This document shows, one piece after another, positions 53,860 to 62,954 of a DNA stretch of 64,000 nt. The notes beneath the pieces were generated by a model that made no database searches, was not told the DNA's origin, and worked only from the letters and a program-made list of their open reading frames with translations. The DNA is from Desulfopila aestuarii DSM 18488 (GTDB lineage: Bacteria > Desulfobacterota > Desulfobulbia > Desulfobulbales > Desulfocapsaceae): the NCBI GenBank assembly GCA_945863875.1, contig CAMBBS010000011.1, positions 1 to 64,000 on the forward strand, read 5' to 3'. Position numbers and translations under genes: made by a program. Numbering within the stretch: the first letter of the stretch is position 1; the number at the start of each line of letters is the position of its first letter.

Positions 53860-55923
53860 TTAAAGTCTTACATCCCCCGGGACCGCCCTGTGCAGATACA
53901 TCTCTTCAGTCGGCAGGCTGCTCTCCGGTCCGGCGAGACCGACGGTGGCATTGACATAAGCACCATAGCCGAGTGGCCGGGGGCTGGCCGTGTGAAGATG
54001 CTGCAGATCCTCTAAACTGACAACCATCTCTTCGCCTCCCTGCAGCCGCGGCAGGCGGTCGAGATATTTGCGGTACAGAGCTACTATGACTTTAACCGTT
54101 TCGGCTGGGTAATACTGTCCTTCAATACGCACGGTGCGGGTGCCGATTGCCGCAACATGGGGCAGAACCTCAAGGAGACAGAGATCTTTTTCCGCCAGGA
54201 GATGGTTGCGGCAATACTGGTCGGGGGCCAGCAGTCGCGTTTTACCAAGCCGATCCCGCAGTCCATAGGTCGTCTTCGTGCAGTAGCCCGGACAGGCATC
54301 CTGCTTGGTGAGATGACCGAGCAAGCCGGTGATGAGACACGATTCCAGCAGCATGGTGGCAATACTGCCGTGCACCAGGAGTTCGATCGGCAACGGCGAC
54401 CCTTGTATAAGAGAGGCGACCCCGGCGAAAGACAACTCAGCGGAGAGGGTGGCACTGCTGATACCGATGGACTGCAGATATCCGAGCGCTTCGGCGTTAA
54501 ACAAGTTCCAGGTGAAATCGGCATGAATCTCGAAATGTGCCTGTGGATCGTTTTCCCGAATCAACGCATACGCCCCGAGATTTGCCGCGTACATTTTGCC
54601 AATACCCAACGTCTCCGCCTGCTGCAGAAGTTTGGTCAACTCAAAGGATTCCCGCTGACCGACAATTCTCGGGGAAGCAAGAGCGATCTCCGCACCGGCC
54701 GCTCCGGCCTGTTTGACAAGCTCCGTCAACTGCGCCAGGGACCAGGGGCAGCCGTGGTTTTTATAAAAGAACTCACCACCCACGATGATCAGCTCCGCGC
54801 CCCCGGCAAGGGCCGCCATGGCGCTTGCCGCGGAACCGCAGCGTACGGCCAGCATGGGCGCGACAACTGGTGCCGGTACCTCTCGCAAAGCCTGTTCGCT
54901 GAAGACAGTTTTCAGCGCCTCATCATGATCCTGCTCTTCGGCGACAAGGGAAAAGAAGCGCGGTTCCTGCCTGCCGGAATGGGCGCAGCCATCGATGCCG
55001 GGGTCCTTGAAGGTATGATTGGTGGTATAGTCCCGAACCCGCTGTTTTGACATGGCGGCAAACGGGCCGAAATCGGTGGCATAGCCATACGGATCGTCAT
55101 AATACCGGTCAATAGCCTGACGATAGGCCTGGACAATCGGCACCAGGTAGGCGGCGGGCCGGGCGCGACCTTCAATCTTGACGCAGTCAATCCCGGCGGT
55201 TATCAGCTCGGGAAGCTGATGGTAGAGGCAGAGATCCTTTTTGGCGAGAAGATAGCGGCCGGAATATTTGCCCGCCGCCCGGCCGGTCGCTGCGTCGATG
55301 AAATCCCACTGCCAGCGGCAGGGTTTGATGCAGAGACCGCGATTAGAACTCTTCTCCGTGGCAATTCCACTCAGATAACAGATGGATCCCTGGCTGATGC
55401 ACATATCGTTATGCAGAAAACATTCCACCTCAACAGCAGCCTCCTGGCGAATCCGGGCCATGTCGTGAAGTGGGATATCCCGCGAACAGACAATACGCCG
55501 AACGTTCTGCCCGCGTAAATGACGGGCGGCCGAGCTGTTGTGAATATTCATCATGGTACTGGCATGCAGCGGGACGCGCACATTGAGGCGACGGCAGAGA
55601 TGCAGAACCCCCAGGTCCTGGATCAGGAGCGCATCGGGGGCGAGATCCTCAAGAAACATCAAATAGTCGCGGAGCATGCCAATTTCGTTATTTGACAGCA
55701 GGTTGTTGACGGTCACATAGAGTTTCGCCTGATGCCCGCGAACGTAATGCAGAGCGGCAGTCATATCTTCCGGGCCAAAATTCAACCATGCCGCGTGCTG
55801 CCGCATACCAAAATGTTTGCCGCTGATGAATACGGCATCGCAACCGGCATCGATAACCGCTTTCAGAACATCGAGGGAACCGGCCGGGGCCAGCAATTCC
55901 ATTTTTTCAGGTGGAGAAAACAT
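53860..55923 (-). CDS. Tandem-U32 iron-sulfur protein
   Basis: A 687-residue cytoplasmic protein of the peptidase-U32 superfamily, whose members include RNA hydroxylases (RlhA, TrhP) and the quinone factors UbiU/UbiV. The N-terminal U32 unit opens MELLAPAGSLDVLKAVIDAGCDAVF and has the Cys set CFLHNDMCISQGSICY ... NRGLCIKPCRW. A second unit from about residue 365 repeats the pattern: ELLVHGSIATMLLESCLITG, QDACPGYCTKTTYGLRD and YCRNHLLAEKDLC. Two [4Fe-4S] sites are therefore likely. True proteolysis is doubtful. It may share a transcript with the aminotransferase 85 bases upstream. Confidence 0.82.
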   Translation of the reverse strand: MFSPPEKMELLAPAGSLDVLKAVIDAGCDAVFISGKHFGMRQHAAWLNFGPEDMTAALHYVRGHQAKLYVTVNNLLSNNEIGMLRDYLMFLEDLAPDALLIQDLGVLHLCRRLNVRVPLHASTMMNIHNSSAARHLRGQNVRRIVCSRDIPLHDMARIRQEAAVEVECFLHNDMCISQGSICYLSGIATEKSSNRGLCIKPCRWQWDFIDAATGRAAGKYSGRYLLAKKDLCLYHQLPELITAGIDCVKIEGRARPAAYLVPIVQAYRQAIDRYYDDPYGYATDFGPFAAMSKQRVRDYTTNHTFKDPGIDGCAHSGRQEPRFFSLVAEEQDHDEALKTVFSEQALREVPAPVVAPMLAVRCGSAASAMAALAGGAELIIVGGEFFYKNHGCPWSLAQLTELVKQAGAAGAEIALASPRIVGQRESFELTKLLQQAETLGIGKMYAANLGAYALIRENDPQAHFEIHADFTWNLFNAEALGYLQSIGISSATLSAELSFAGVASLIQGSPLPIELLVHGSIATMLLESCLITGLLGHLTKQDACPGYCTKTTYGLRDRLGKTRLLAPDQYCRNHLLAEKDLCLLEVLPHVAAIGTRTVRIEGQYYPAETVKVIVALYRKYLDRLPRLQGGEEMVVSLEDLQHLHTASPRPLGYGAYVNATVGLAGPESSLPTEEMYLHRAVPGDVRL

Positions 55924-56008
55924 AGAGCAATTGCCTTTTTGAGTACTGTGACAACAAAAACTGTTTCAAGTCTGTTGCAGACTGTCTGCAGCCCGGAAAA
56001 ACCGGTCA

Positions 56009-57340
56009 TCAGGTCACATTTTTTTGCAGGACACCGTCCAGCGCCTGCAGAACTCGAACGATCCCCTCTTCATCGATAATCAAAGGGGGCATAAAGACGA
56101 GCACATTACGCTGCTGCCCCCCCTTGCCAAGGATAAACCCGGCATCTTTCATCTCTTCAAGCAGAGCATCCGTCATTTTTGCTGCCGGCCCGCCATCCGC
56201 CGAAACCAGTTCACACCCGACCATCAGGCCAAGTCCGCGGACATCGCCAATACATGCATGGCGCTCCTGCAGGCGGCGTAGCCCGGTCTGCAGTACGTCA
56301 CCCAGGCGCGAAGCATTGGCGACAAGATCTTCTTTATCGATTACGGCGAGAACCGCGCAGCCGGCTTTTGCCACGACCGGGTTGCCGCCGAAGGTAGAGG
56401 CCCGGGGCTGGGTAAATCGTGCCGCCACCTCCTCGGAGATGATCGCCGCGCCCATGGGCAGGCCGCCGCCAATCGATTTGGCCACGGTTATGATGTCCGG
56501 CTGCAGCGCAAAATGTTCGGAGGCAAACATCCTGCCGGTGCGGCCGAAAGCGGTCTGCACCTCATCCACCACCAGCAGGATCCGATGACGGGCAAGAATT
56601 TCTTTCAGCCGGGCAAACCATCGAGACGGCGGCACGACAATGCCGCCATTGGCCTGGATAATCTCAAGAAAAAAGCAACCGACCGGCACCGCAGCGGCGG
56701 CGATCGTCTTCTCGAGAGCATCGGCACATTCGAGGGAACAGCTCTCTTCACGCAGCCCAAACGGACAGCGGTAACAGTAGGGAGCCGGTCCATGCACCAC
56801 CGCCGGCAGCGGACTGAGATCGGTTTTCCAGAAACCGACGCCGGTGAGGGACAGGGTCAACTTGCTGTTGCCGTGCAGAGAGTTGAGCAGAGACGCATAG
56901 CCGCCTCTGCCCGTGTAATTCTGGGCAACCATGGCTGCGGTTTCATTGGCCTCCGAACCGCCGGCACAGAAAAACACCTTGCCGCCGGCCACCGGGGCGA
57001 TGGCGACCAGCCGTTCGGCCAGCTCGAGCATCGGCTCGGTCAGGTAGATGGTCGTGGTATGGCAGAGGGTCGCGGCCTGGGCACAGATTGCCGCCGTCAC
57101 TGCGGGATGGCAGTGGCCAAGATGATTGACGGAGACACCGGAAAAAAAATCCATATACGCCTTGCCGTCGCTGCCATGGAGATACACTCCCTGACCGCGG
57201 ACAATCACCGGGGGCCGCTGGTAAAAGTGATAGACACACGGCAGCAGGTACTGTTTTTTCCTGGCCAGGACGGACGCAGTCTTCTGTTCGGCAATGGTCA
57301 TTTGTTTTCTTTCCTGTTCCTGGATCATTTTCTCGGACAT
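56009..57340 (-). CDS. Class III aminotransferase
   Basis: A 443-residue PLP-dependent transaminase of the acetylornithine/omega-amino-acid group. The PLP Lys is K288 in ITVAKSIGGGLPMG, Asp 259 in LLVVDEVQTAFGRTGR. The N-terminal part has VNHLGHCHPAVTAAI and FFCAGGSEANETA. The insertion PAPYCYRCPFGLREESCSLEC, with four Cys, recalls AGXT2-like and related aminotransferases of unknown substrate. It ends the reductase-MMPL-ligase-hydrolase operon. AGGAGG lies immediately before the ATG at 57340; the ATG at 57328 is an alternative start. Its amine acceptor could be an aldehyde produced by the upstream enzymes. Confidence 0.85.
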   Translation of the reverse strand: MSEKMIQEQERKQMTIAEQKTASVLARKKQYLLPCVYHFYQRPPVIVRGQGVYLHGSDGKAYMDFFSGVSVNHLGHCHPAVTAAICAQAATLCHTTTIYLTEPMLELAERLVAIAPVAGGKVFFCAGGSEANETAAMVAQNYTGRGGYASLLNSLHGNSKLTLSLTGVGFWKTDLSPLPAVVHGPAPYCYRCPFGLREESCSLECADALEKTIAAAAVPVGCFFLEIIQANGGIVVPPSRWFARLKEILARHRILLVVDEVQTAFGRTGRMFASEHFALQPDIITVAKSIGGGLPMGAAIISEEVAARFTQPRASTFGGNPVVAKAGCAVLAVIDKEDLVANASRLGDVLQTGLRRLQERHACIGDVRGLGLMVGCELVSADGGPAAKMTDALLEEMKDAGFILGKGGQQRNVLVFMPPLIIDEEGIVRVLQALDGVLQKNVT

Positions 57341-57351
57341 CCTCCTGGGAG

Positions 57352-58143
57352 TTATTGACAGCGTACCTCGCCGGCAACAAGCAGATTTTTCACCACCCGC
57401 GCCGCCAGCCGCTCTTCCGACTGGCGGAAAAAATGGTCATCATCAACCAGTTGAAAGTCTTTCGGCTCAGGGATTGTCGGCCAGACCCGCGCCTGAACCT
57501 CAGGCTCATAGGTGAAATCCCTGTCACCGGTTATGAAATATTTGCTGCCCCGGCAGGCAGGCAGAAAACCATAGCTGTAGCGGCTGATCCATGGCATGGA
57601 TATGGCCGTCACCGAAGGTATCATCGGCCTGAAATGGGTCAGCAGCAGGCCGACGGCAGCGCCAAAGGAATAGCCGACGACATGCACCCTCTGCAGTGAT
57701 GGCCCCAGGCACTGCCGCAAAAAATCAAAGGCGGCCAACGCCGGTACCAAGGCCGCATCAAAACGCTGTTCTTTTTCCACGCTATCCCAGTAATCAAAGG
57801 CGGACAGGCCCGCAGCAAGTTCGATACTGCTGCCCCCGACCCCTGGATAGTTGAAACGCAGAACACTGTAGCCCGCCCGCGGCAGAGACGACGAGAGGCT
57901 GCGGATAACATTATTATCCATGGTGCCGGCGAAATGAGGGTGCGGCGACAGCAGCAGCACCGCCTCACGGGCCTCCACCATCGGATGGTAAATCAGCTGG
58001 CCTTCGAGCAGGCTCTCCGGTGCGGCAATCCACACCGTTTCTTCAAAAAAATCCTCCTCCCCGTCGCCAACGCTAGTAGAGTCCAATGGCCACCTGCTCC
58101 CCGCTGCTCTCTCTTGCCATGGGCGCCGGGTTGCGCAGGCCAT
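57352..58143 (-). CDS. Alpha/beta hydrolase
   Basis: A 263-residue enzyme with the nucleophile elbow VVGYSFGAAVG (GxSxG), oxyanion strand LLLSPHPHFAGTMDN, and VLRFNYPGVGGS. A late His segment reads DDDHFFRQSEE. The type is close to short-chain hydrolases that remove acyl groups from carriers. The start is uncertain: the ATG at 58143 overlaps the ligase by 71 bases, while a TTG at 58086 and a GTG at 58035 are shorter choices; a GGAGGAGG stretch lies near 58055. It is placed like LuxD in a LuxCDE operon, between an acyl-protein-synthetase-like ligase and an aminotransferase. Confidence 0.8.
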   Translation of the reverse strand: MACATRRPWQERAAGSRWPLDSTSVGDGEEDFFEETVWIAAPESLLEGQLIYHPMVEAREAVLLLSPHPHFAGTMDNNVIRSLSSSLPRAGYSVLRFNYPGVGGSSIELAAGLSAFDYWDSVEKEQRFDAALVPALAAFDFLRQCLGPSLQRVHVVGYSFGAAVGLLLTHFRPMIPSVTAISMPWISRYSYGFLPACRGSKYFITGDRDFTYEPEVQARVWPTIPEPKDFQLVDDDHFFRQSEERLAARVVKNLLVAGEVRCQ

Positions 58144-59170
58144 TGCCGCCTATGCCAAGCTCCCGGCAGGCGGCGGAGGGTTCAACAAGCTGCCCTTGGT
58201 CCCGTTCAAAGAGATTGATGATAAGAAAACTCTTATCGAGACGGCTGCAGACAATCTGGCCGGTCTCGCCGGCCTCGCCGGGATGAAACAGCTTTTCCGC
58301 CGACGTCAGCTCCTTGCCGATCGGCACGGTCTGCAGGATCAGGCGATTGCCGACCGGAAAATACTCCAGCGGCAGATCGGGATCACCCATAAATTCCGGA
58401 CACATGCCAAAAAGGGTATTGCCGTACCCGGCAATCATCACGGCTTTCGGGAAGGCATCGCCAATCTGCTGGAAAGCTGCACGTTCCAGGGTCATGCCGC
58501 CGAAGTGAATGCCGCCAATTGCCAGCCGCTGCTGCTCATCCATGGTTTCGGCAAGCCGCAGCAGAACTTTTGGCGTACTGAACAGCACCCCGATGCGCTG
58601 GGTGGCGATAATCCTCATGGCCTGTTCCAGAACATGGTCAAGATAGCGGCTAAACGCAAGGGACTGCTGGGGAAATTTTTTCACCCAGCGGGGATCGAAA
58701 TCAATGGCAAAGGGATCGGCCGATTCAAGGGCGGTGGCGCAGAGACGGGCCGCTTTACCGATAAGATGCGGCCCGCTCGGCCCGATCCACAGCCAGTTCT
58801 CCCCCTTGGGAAAATTCCGGCAGGCAGCGGCGATGACGAAAGGCTCGATAAAGGCCGCATGAAACTCTTCTTCCAGGTACATTGTCGTCTTCGGAACCCC
58901 GGTGGTGCCACCGGTCTCCCCGACAATCCAGCCGTGACGCTGCCGCCGATAGCGCCGGGGGATGAAATCCTCAATGGGCCTGCAGCGCAGGGCTTCAACC
59001 TCCATGGGACCGAAGAGACGCAGATCGTCAATGGTGCAAATATCGCTGGCAGGTCTGATACCAAGGGAATCCGCCTTGTCAAGCCAGTAGGGGGTGCCGT
59101 GCCGGCGATCAAAATGGATGTCGACGACTTCAGCCAATCGGTCATGGAGGGTGAGGGGCGTTTGAGACAC
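58073..59170 (-). CDS. LuxE/PaaK-like acyl-activating enzyme
   Basis: A 365-residue ATP-dependent acyl-activating protein. The adenylate motif GETGGTTGVPK is at residues 84-94, followed by NWLWIGPSGPHLIG, GVLFSTPKVLLRL, GGIHFGGMTLERAAF, and a late GETGQIVCSRLDKSFLIINLFERDQGQ. Size and pattern fit LuxE acyl-protein synthetase and the small PaaK group, rather than 500-residue acyl-CoA ligases. The GTG start at 59170 is 4 bases after the MMPL stop, with AGGAAA upstream; an ATG at 59233 would overlap by 58 bases. It may load a fatty acid onto the SDR-SCP2 reductase. Confidence 0.72.
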   Translation of the reverse strand: MSQTPLTLHDRLAEVVDIHFDRRHGTPYWLDKADSLGIRPASDICTIDDLRLFGPMEVEALRCRPIEDFIPRRYRRQRHGWIVGETGGTTGVPKTTMYLEEEFHAAFIEPFVIAAACRNFPKGENWLWIGPSGPHLIGKAARLCATALESADPFAIDFDPRWVKKFPQQSLAFSRYLDHVLEQAMRIIATQRIGVLFSTPKVLLRLAETMDEQQRLAIGGIHFGGMTLERAAFQQIGDAFPKAVMIAGYGNTLFGMCPEFMGDPDLPLEYFPVGNRLILQTVPIGKELTSAEKLFHPGEAGETGQIVCSRLDKSFLIINLFERDQGQLVEPSAACRELGIGGNGLRNPAPMARESSGEQVAIGLY

Positions 59171-59174
59171 GGAA

Positions 59175-61184
59175 TCATTTCCTGGAGTATGGGTGAAAAC
59201 AATAGAGTAAGGCCGGCAGCAGGATGATGTCACCGATCCAGGCGAGAACCATGGTCAGACCGCCCAGCAGACCGAAATAGCCGACCGGCTTGAAATCGGC
59301 CAGGGCCAGCACCAGAAAGCCGACGGTAACCACCAGGGTGGTGGCGCTGATCGGCCCGGCCATGTGGCGATAGGTCCGGTCAATCGCCGCATCGCCGTCA
59401 CCGCCGTTGTCGACTTCATGCCGCAGCCGCATCAGAAAAAAAACAGTATCATCAACGGCAATGCCGATGGCAATGCCAGCAATCATGATGGTCGCCACAT
59501 TGAGAGGAATCCCGGCAACAGCGGCGACTCCGGCCAGAATCATGACCGGGAAGAGATTGGCGATGCTGCCGATCACCACTATCTTCCAGGAACGGAAGAC
59601 AACGGCGAGGATCGTCACGATAACCGTCAGCGCCAGAGCAAAACTTTTCAACTGGGTACGCACCAGTTCTTCCTGAATACTGTTCAACAAAACGATCGTA
59701 CCGGTGAGCCGTTTATCAACACGGTCTACCGGAAGTTTGTCGAGGACCCCCTGAACTCGTGCCACCAGGCTGTTGAAGGCCAGAGAATCCATCTCATCGA
59801 CGAAAATGGACAGGCGTATGGCGTCACCGGCGTGATAGTGCACCGGCCGGATTCCGTCGATGCCTTTAAGCCGCTTGGCAAATTCCCGCACATATGCTGC
59901 CGTTGTCTCCGCCTCCCCGCGAAAATCAACTTCGATAGTGGCCAATCCGGTGAGATACCGGGCAATAAATGTATAGTCGCGGACAATGATCGAATCGTCG
60001 CGGAAAAAGCTCAGCACATTGGATTCGGCGCGAAGAAAGGGGATCCCGGCCAGGGGCAGGAGAAGGGCGACAACACCGACTGCAACAATCATTTTTCTCT
60101 GGCGGCGGATGAGGCCGGGAGAGATACGCAGCACCGCAGGCGGCGGTACGCGTAATTTCTCGGCAAAACAGGGCAGACGCAGGCCAAGCTGCACGATAGC
60201 CGGAATTATGATGATATTGCTGACAAAACCGATGGCGATGCCCACAGCCGACCACAGCCCGAGATCCCGCACCGGGTCCATATGACTGAAAAGTAACGAT
60301 AAAAAACCAACAGCAGTGGTAAAGGTGGCAACGCCGTAGGGAACCAGCACGGCCCCAAGCGCTCTTCGCAAGGCTTCATCGGGAGCGGTGCCACCGCCGT
60401 ACTCCCTCTGGAAATGAAAGAGCAGATGGACGCCGCCGGTAAGCGCCAGCACCCACAGCAATACCGGCAGAACGGTTGAGATCATGTTGAGGGTCATGCC
60501 GCAACCGGCGGCGGTGCCCATCGTCCAGCCGACCGCCAGTCCTGCGGCGGTCACTATCGCCGCCACATAAAAGACGGAACGAAACAGCAGAGAGAGGACA
60601 ATAAGCCCGGCCACCGCGGCCAGGGAGATAAAAATACGCGACTGCTGCTCGGAAATGCGGTCCAGTTCGGCATTGAGCACCGGTGGGCCGCCAAGATGGA
60701 ACGTATAGTCCGCAGCTAAGGGATCGAGCGCACTTTTCACGGCCGCGACCAAAGCCTGCCTGTTGTCTATCCTGCCCAGTCTCGCCAGATTCAGCAAAAT
60801 CCCCGCCACCTGCCGATCCCGTGACAGCAGCAGATGGCCGAGGCGGCTTCGCGTCCAGGGATCGACATCGGCAATGCTGACAACCTGGATGCGCTCATCT
60901 ATCTGCCGGAGAACCTTGCTTACAGCTTTCACCGCACCATAGGGCTGCCCGGCGCCGCTCGTTTCAACGGCAAAGGCGACCAGCAGCCATTCATCACTGC
61001 CGTAGTCGTTTTGAAACTGCTGATAAAGGAGATATTCGGGGCTGCCATGATCAAGCCAGACATCAATGCCGTTATCGACTTTGATTCTCGGCAGCTGGGC
61101 AAACGACCACAAGCCTGCGACCAGGAGCAGCAAGGCAAGCAGGAAGGAGTGCCTGACGATACCACGAACCATACCGGTCATCAT
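59175..61184 (-). CDS. MMPL/RND-type exporter
   Basis: A 669-residue inner-membrane protein of the RND superfamily, MMPL branch. It has two repeats of one helix, a periplasmic loop of about 150 residues and five helices. RND patterns are visible: VLLWVLALTGGVHLLFHFQRE and IMIAGIAIGIAVDDTVFFLMRLRHE (the second repeat with its Asp pair), followed by GPISATTLVVTVGFLVL. Relatives move lipids, hopanoids or mycolates. The ATG follows the reductase stop codon with no gap. It would export the lipid product of the operon. Confidence 0.87.
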   Translation of the reverse strand: MMTGMVRGIVRHSFLLALLLLVAGLWSFAQLPRIKVDNGIDVWLDHGSPEYLLYQQFQNDYGSDEWLLVAFAVETSGAGQPYGAVKAVSKVLRQIDERIQVVSIADVDPWTRSRLGHLLLSRDRQVAGILLNLARLGRIDNRQALVAAVKSALDPLAADYTFHLGGPPVLNAELDRISEQQSRIFISLAAVAGLIVLSLLFRSVFYVAAIVTAAGLAVGWTMGTAAGCGMTLNMISTVLPVLLWVLALTGGVHLLFHFQREYGGGTAPDEALRRALGAVLVPYGVATFTTAVGFLSLLFSHMDPVRDLGLWSAVGIAIGFVSNIIIIPAIVQLGLRLPCFAEKLRVPPPAVLRISPGLIRRQRKMIVAVGVVALLLPLAGIPFLRAESNVLSFFRDDSIIVRDYTFIARYLTGLATIEVDFRGEAETTAAYVREFAKRLKGIDGIRPVHYHAGDAIRLSIFVDEMDSLAFNSLVARVQGVLDKLPVDRVDKRLTGTIVLLNSIQEELVRTQLKSFALALTVIVTILAVVFRSWKIVVIGSIANLFPVMILAGVAAVAGIPLNVATIMIAGIAIGIAVDDTVFFLMRLRHEVDNGGDGDAAIDRTYRHMAGPISATTLVVTVGFLVLALADFKPVGYFGLLGGLTMVLAWIGDIILLPALLYCFHPYSRK

Positions 61185-62717
61185 TTACTGCTGCGGCACA
61201 GCGAGTTGTTCCCTGGGATTGAAGGGATAGGAACGAAAAAATTCCGACAAGGCGGTAATCACCTGCAATCCTTTTTCGATATCGCCCAGGATATCGGCAT
61301 CTCCATCAAAAAAAACCTGCTCCGGACGGGCCAGGCCCCTGGCAACCGTTTCAAAGGTGGCCAGAGCCGTGTCGTAGGTGCACTCAGGAACCAGGGAGTT
61401 CTGGGAAATAGCGGTAAGCATGCCATCTCGCAACTCCAGCATCCAATCCGGCCCGACCATATCACGGAAATGAATGGCCACAATGCCATTGAGGTTTTTC
61501 AGATTGCTCAGTAATTGCTTATGCAGCTTGGCGGGAAGGAACTCCTTGAAATACCTCTCGGCATAGGTGGTTTCTCTGGTTTTCGGCACGATTGCAGGCG
61601 GCGCCTGCTGCCTGTTTCCCCAGTTTTTGGCAACGGCAAAATCAAGAATCTTGCGGTAATATTCCTCATCAAGAGACGGAAAGCGCGTATCGTAATCGGC
61701 AAGCAGAGCGCGGCTCCGGCTCAGATCGAATTCCGGTTCACCAAACATATACTCGCCATATTCACTGAAGGCGGCACCGATCCGCCTGCCTTTGGCGGGG
61801 TTATCGGGACAGTTCCGGTCGCTGGGATCGATACACTGGATATTGAGGTCAAGAATCCTGCTGTACGCCTCGACAAGCTCGACAAAGGAGGGCGGCGATG
61901 GATTGGTAATATGAAATATTTTGCCGCCGCTCTGCGCAAGCTGTGATACATCCCAGATCGTATCGACGGCAAAATCAACAGGCACGATATTCAGTCGCGC
62001 GGTTGCCTTGGCTTCAATGATGACCGGTTGCCTGCTACGTCGCCGTGACAGCGCATGCGCGACTCTGATGAAGTTATAGATGTTGTTGAAGCGAATGGTA
62101 CGGCCACTCCGGCTGTCACCAATGAGAATAGCCGGGCGAAAAACCGTCGCGTTCAGACCCTTTTGTCGACAATACCCATGCACTTCCTGTTCAGCCAGAC
62201 ATTTGGTTTTTTCGTAGGGGTTTTTCCAGGGAAACGGCCCATTCTGCGGTTCTTCAAAAATGCGTTCCCGGCTGTCACCGACAATATATGCCGTGCTGAT
62301 ATGAAAATAGCGGGCCGTCCTCGCCTGTTCGACAAACTTCAAGACATGGCGTGTTCCGTCAATGTTGACGGCAACGGATTTTTCAACCTGGGATCTGTCA
62401 AAACCGGTATAGGCGGCGGCATGAAAGACCGCCTGCAGGTTTTCCGCCGCCTGCTGCCATGCGTCAATTGTCAGACCGAAACGGCGGAGCGTCACATCAC
62501 CAGGGACAAGCTCGACACGGTCCCGCACCACGCCCCACTCTTCCTGAGGCATACCCAAAAAAGAAAACACCTGGCGAATCCGTTCTTTTGCAGAGAAATT
62601 GACGCTGCCGCGCACCAGAAGCCGCAGATGAAAGCCGGCAGCCAGCGCCCGCAAGGCGAGCAGACCACCAACCAGGCCGGTCGCACCGGTAATAAAAATT
62701 GTTTTATCCGTATGCAA
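61185..62717 (-). CDS. SDR reductase fused to SCP2-like domain
   Basis: A 510-residue protein. Residues 1-370 are an extended SDR of the thioester/fatty-acyl reductase type: NAD(P) motif ITGATGLVGG (11-17), VFHAAAYTGFD, HISTAYIVGD and active-site NPYEKTK (Tyr 168, Lys 172), and VFRPAILIGDSRSG. From about residue 385, a second domain reads LNGIVAIHFRDMVGPDWMLELRDG ... ARPEQVFFDGDADILGDIEKGLQ, which resembles the SCP2 sterol/lipid carrier fold. Fusion of reductase and lipid carrier is unusual. The TTG start has GGGGAG at 10 bases. It is the first gene of the operon. Confidence 0.75.
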   Translation of the reverse strand: MHTDKTIFITGATGLVGGLLALRALAAGFHLRLLVRGSVNFSAKERIRQVFSFLGMPQEEWGVVRDRVELVPGDVTLRRFGLTIDAWQQAAENLQAVFHAAAYTGFDRSQVEKSVAVNIDGTRHVLKFVEQARTARYFHISTAYIVGDSRERIFEEPQNGPFPWKNPYEKTKCLAEQEVHGYCRQKGLNATVFRPAILIGDSRSGRTIRFNNIYNFIRVAHALSRRRSRQPVIIEAKATARLNIVPVDFAVDTIWDVSQLAQSGGKIFHITNPSPPSFVELVEAYSRILDLNIQCIDPSDRNCPDNPAKGRRIGAAFSEYGEYMFGEPEFDLSRSRALLADYDTRFPSLDEEYYRKILDFAVAKNWGNRQQAPPAIVPKTRETTYAERYFKEFLPAKLHKQLLSNLKNLNGIVAIHFRDMVGPDWMLELRDGMLTAISQNSLVPECTYDTALATFETVARGLARPEQVFFDGDADILGDIEKGLQVITALSEFFRSYPFNPREQLAVPQQ

Positions 62718-62954
62718 AAGAATGTGACTCCCCAGGGTATGACAGACCGACGGTAAAAGAATGGGTTTTTCTTCTTCAAGCCTTTACGGGATGCAGGCAA
62801 ATATGACCTTCACCCGGCATGTATCCCGACCCAGTCAACACATAAACACTCGCGTTTTTGTCAAAAATCCTCCTTCACGGCCTGATGGAAGCCGGTCACC
62901 ACTGTCAGCACCTGTGCAGATCAACAAAGGATACGCCCAGAAATCCATTGCATA

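Noticed and set aside
58196-60155. Long plus-strand frames (343 and 263 codons) opposite the ligase and MMPL genes
   Set aside because: They show no recognisable domain and are full of Arg, Gly and Pro typical of reverse-strand reading. The minus-strand genes have strong motifs.
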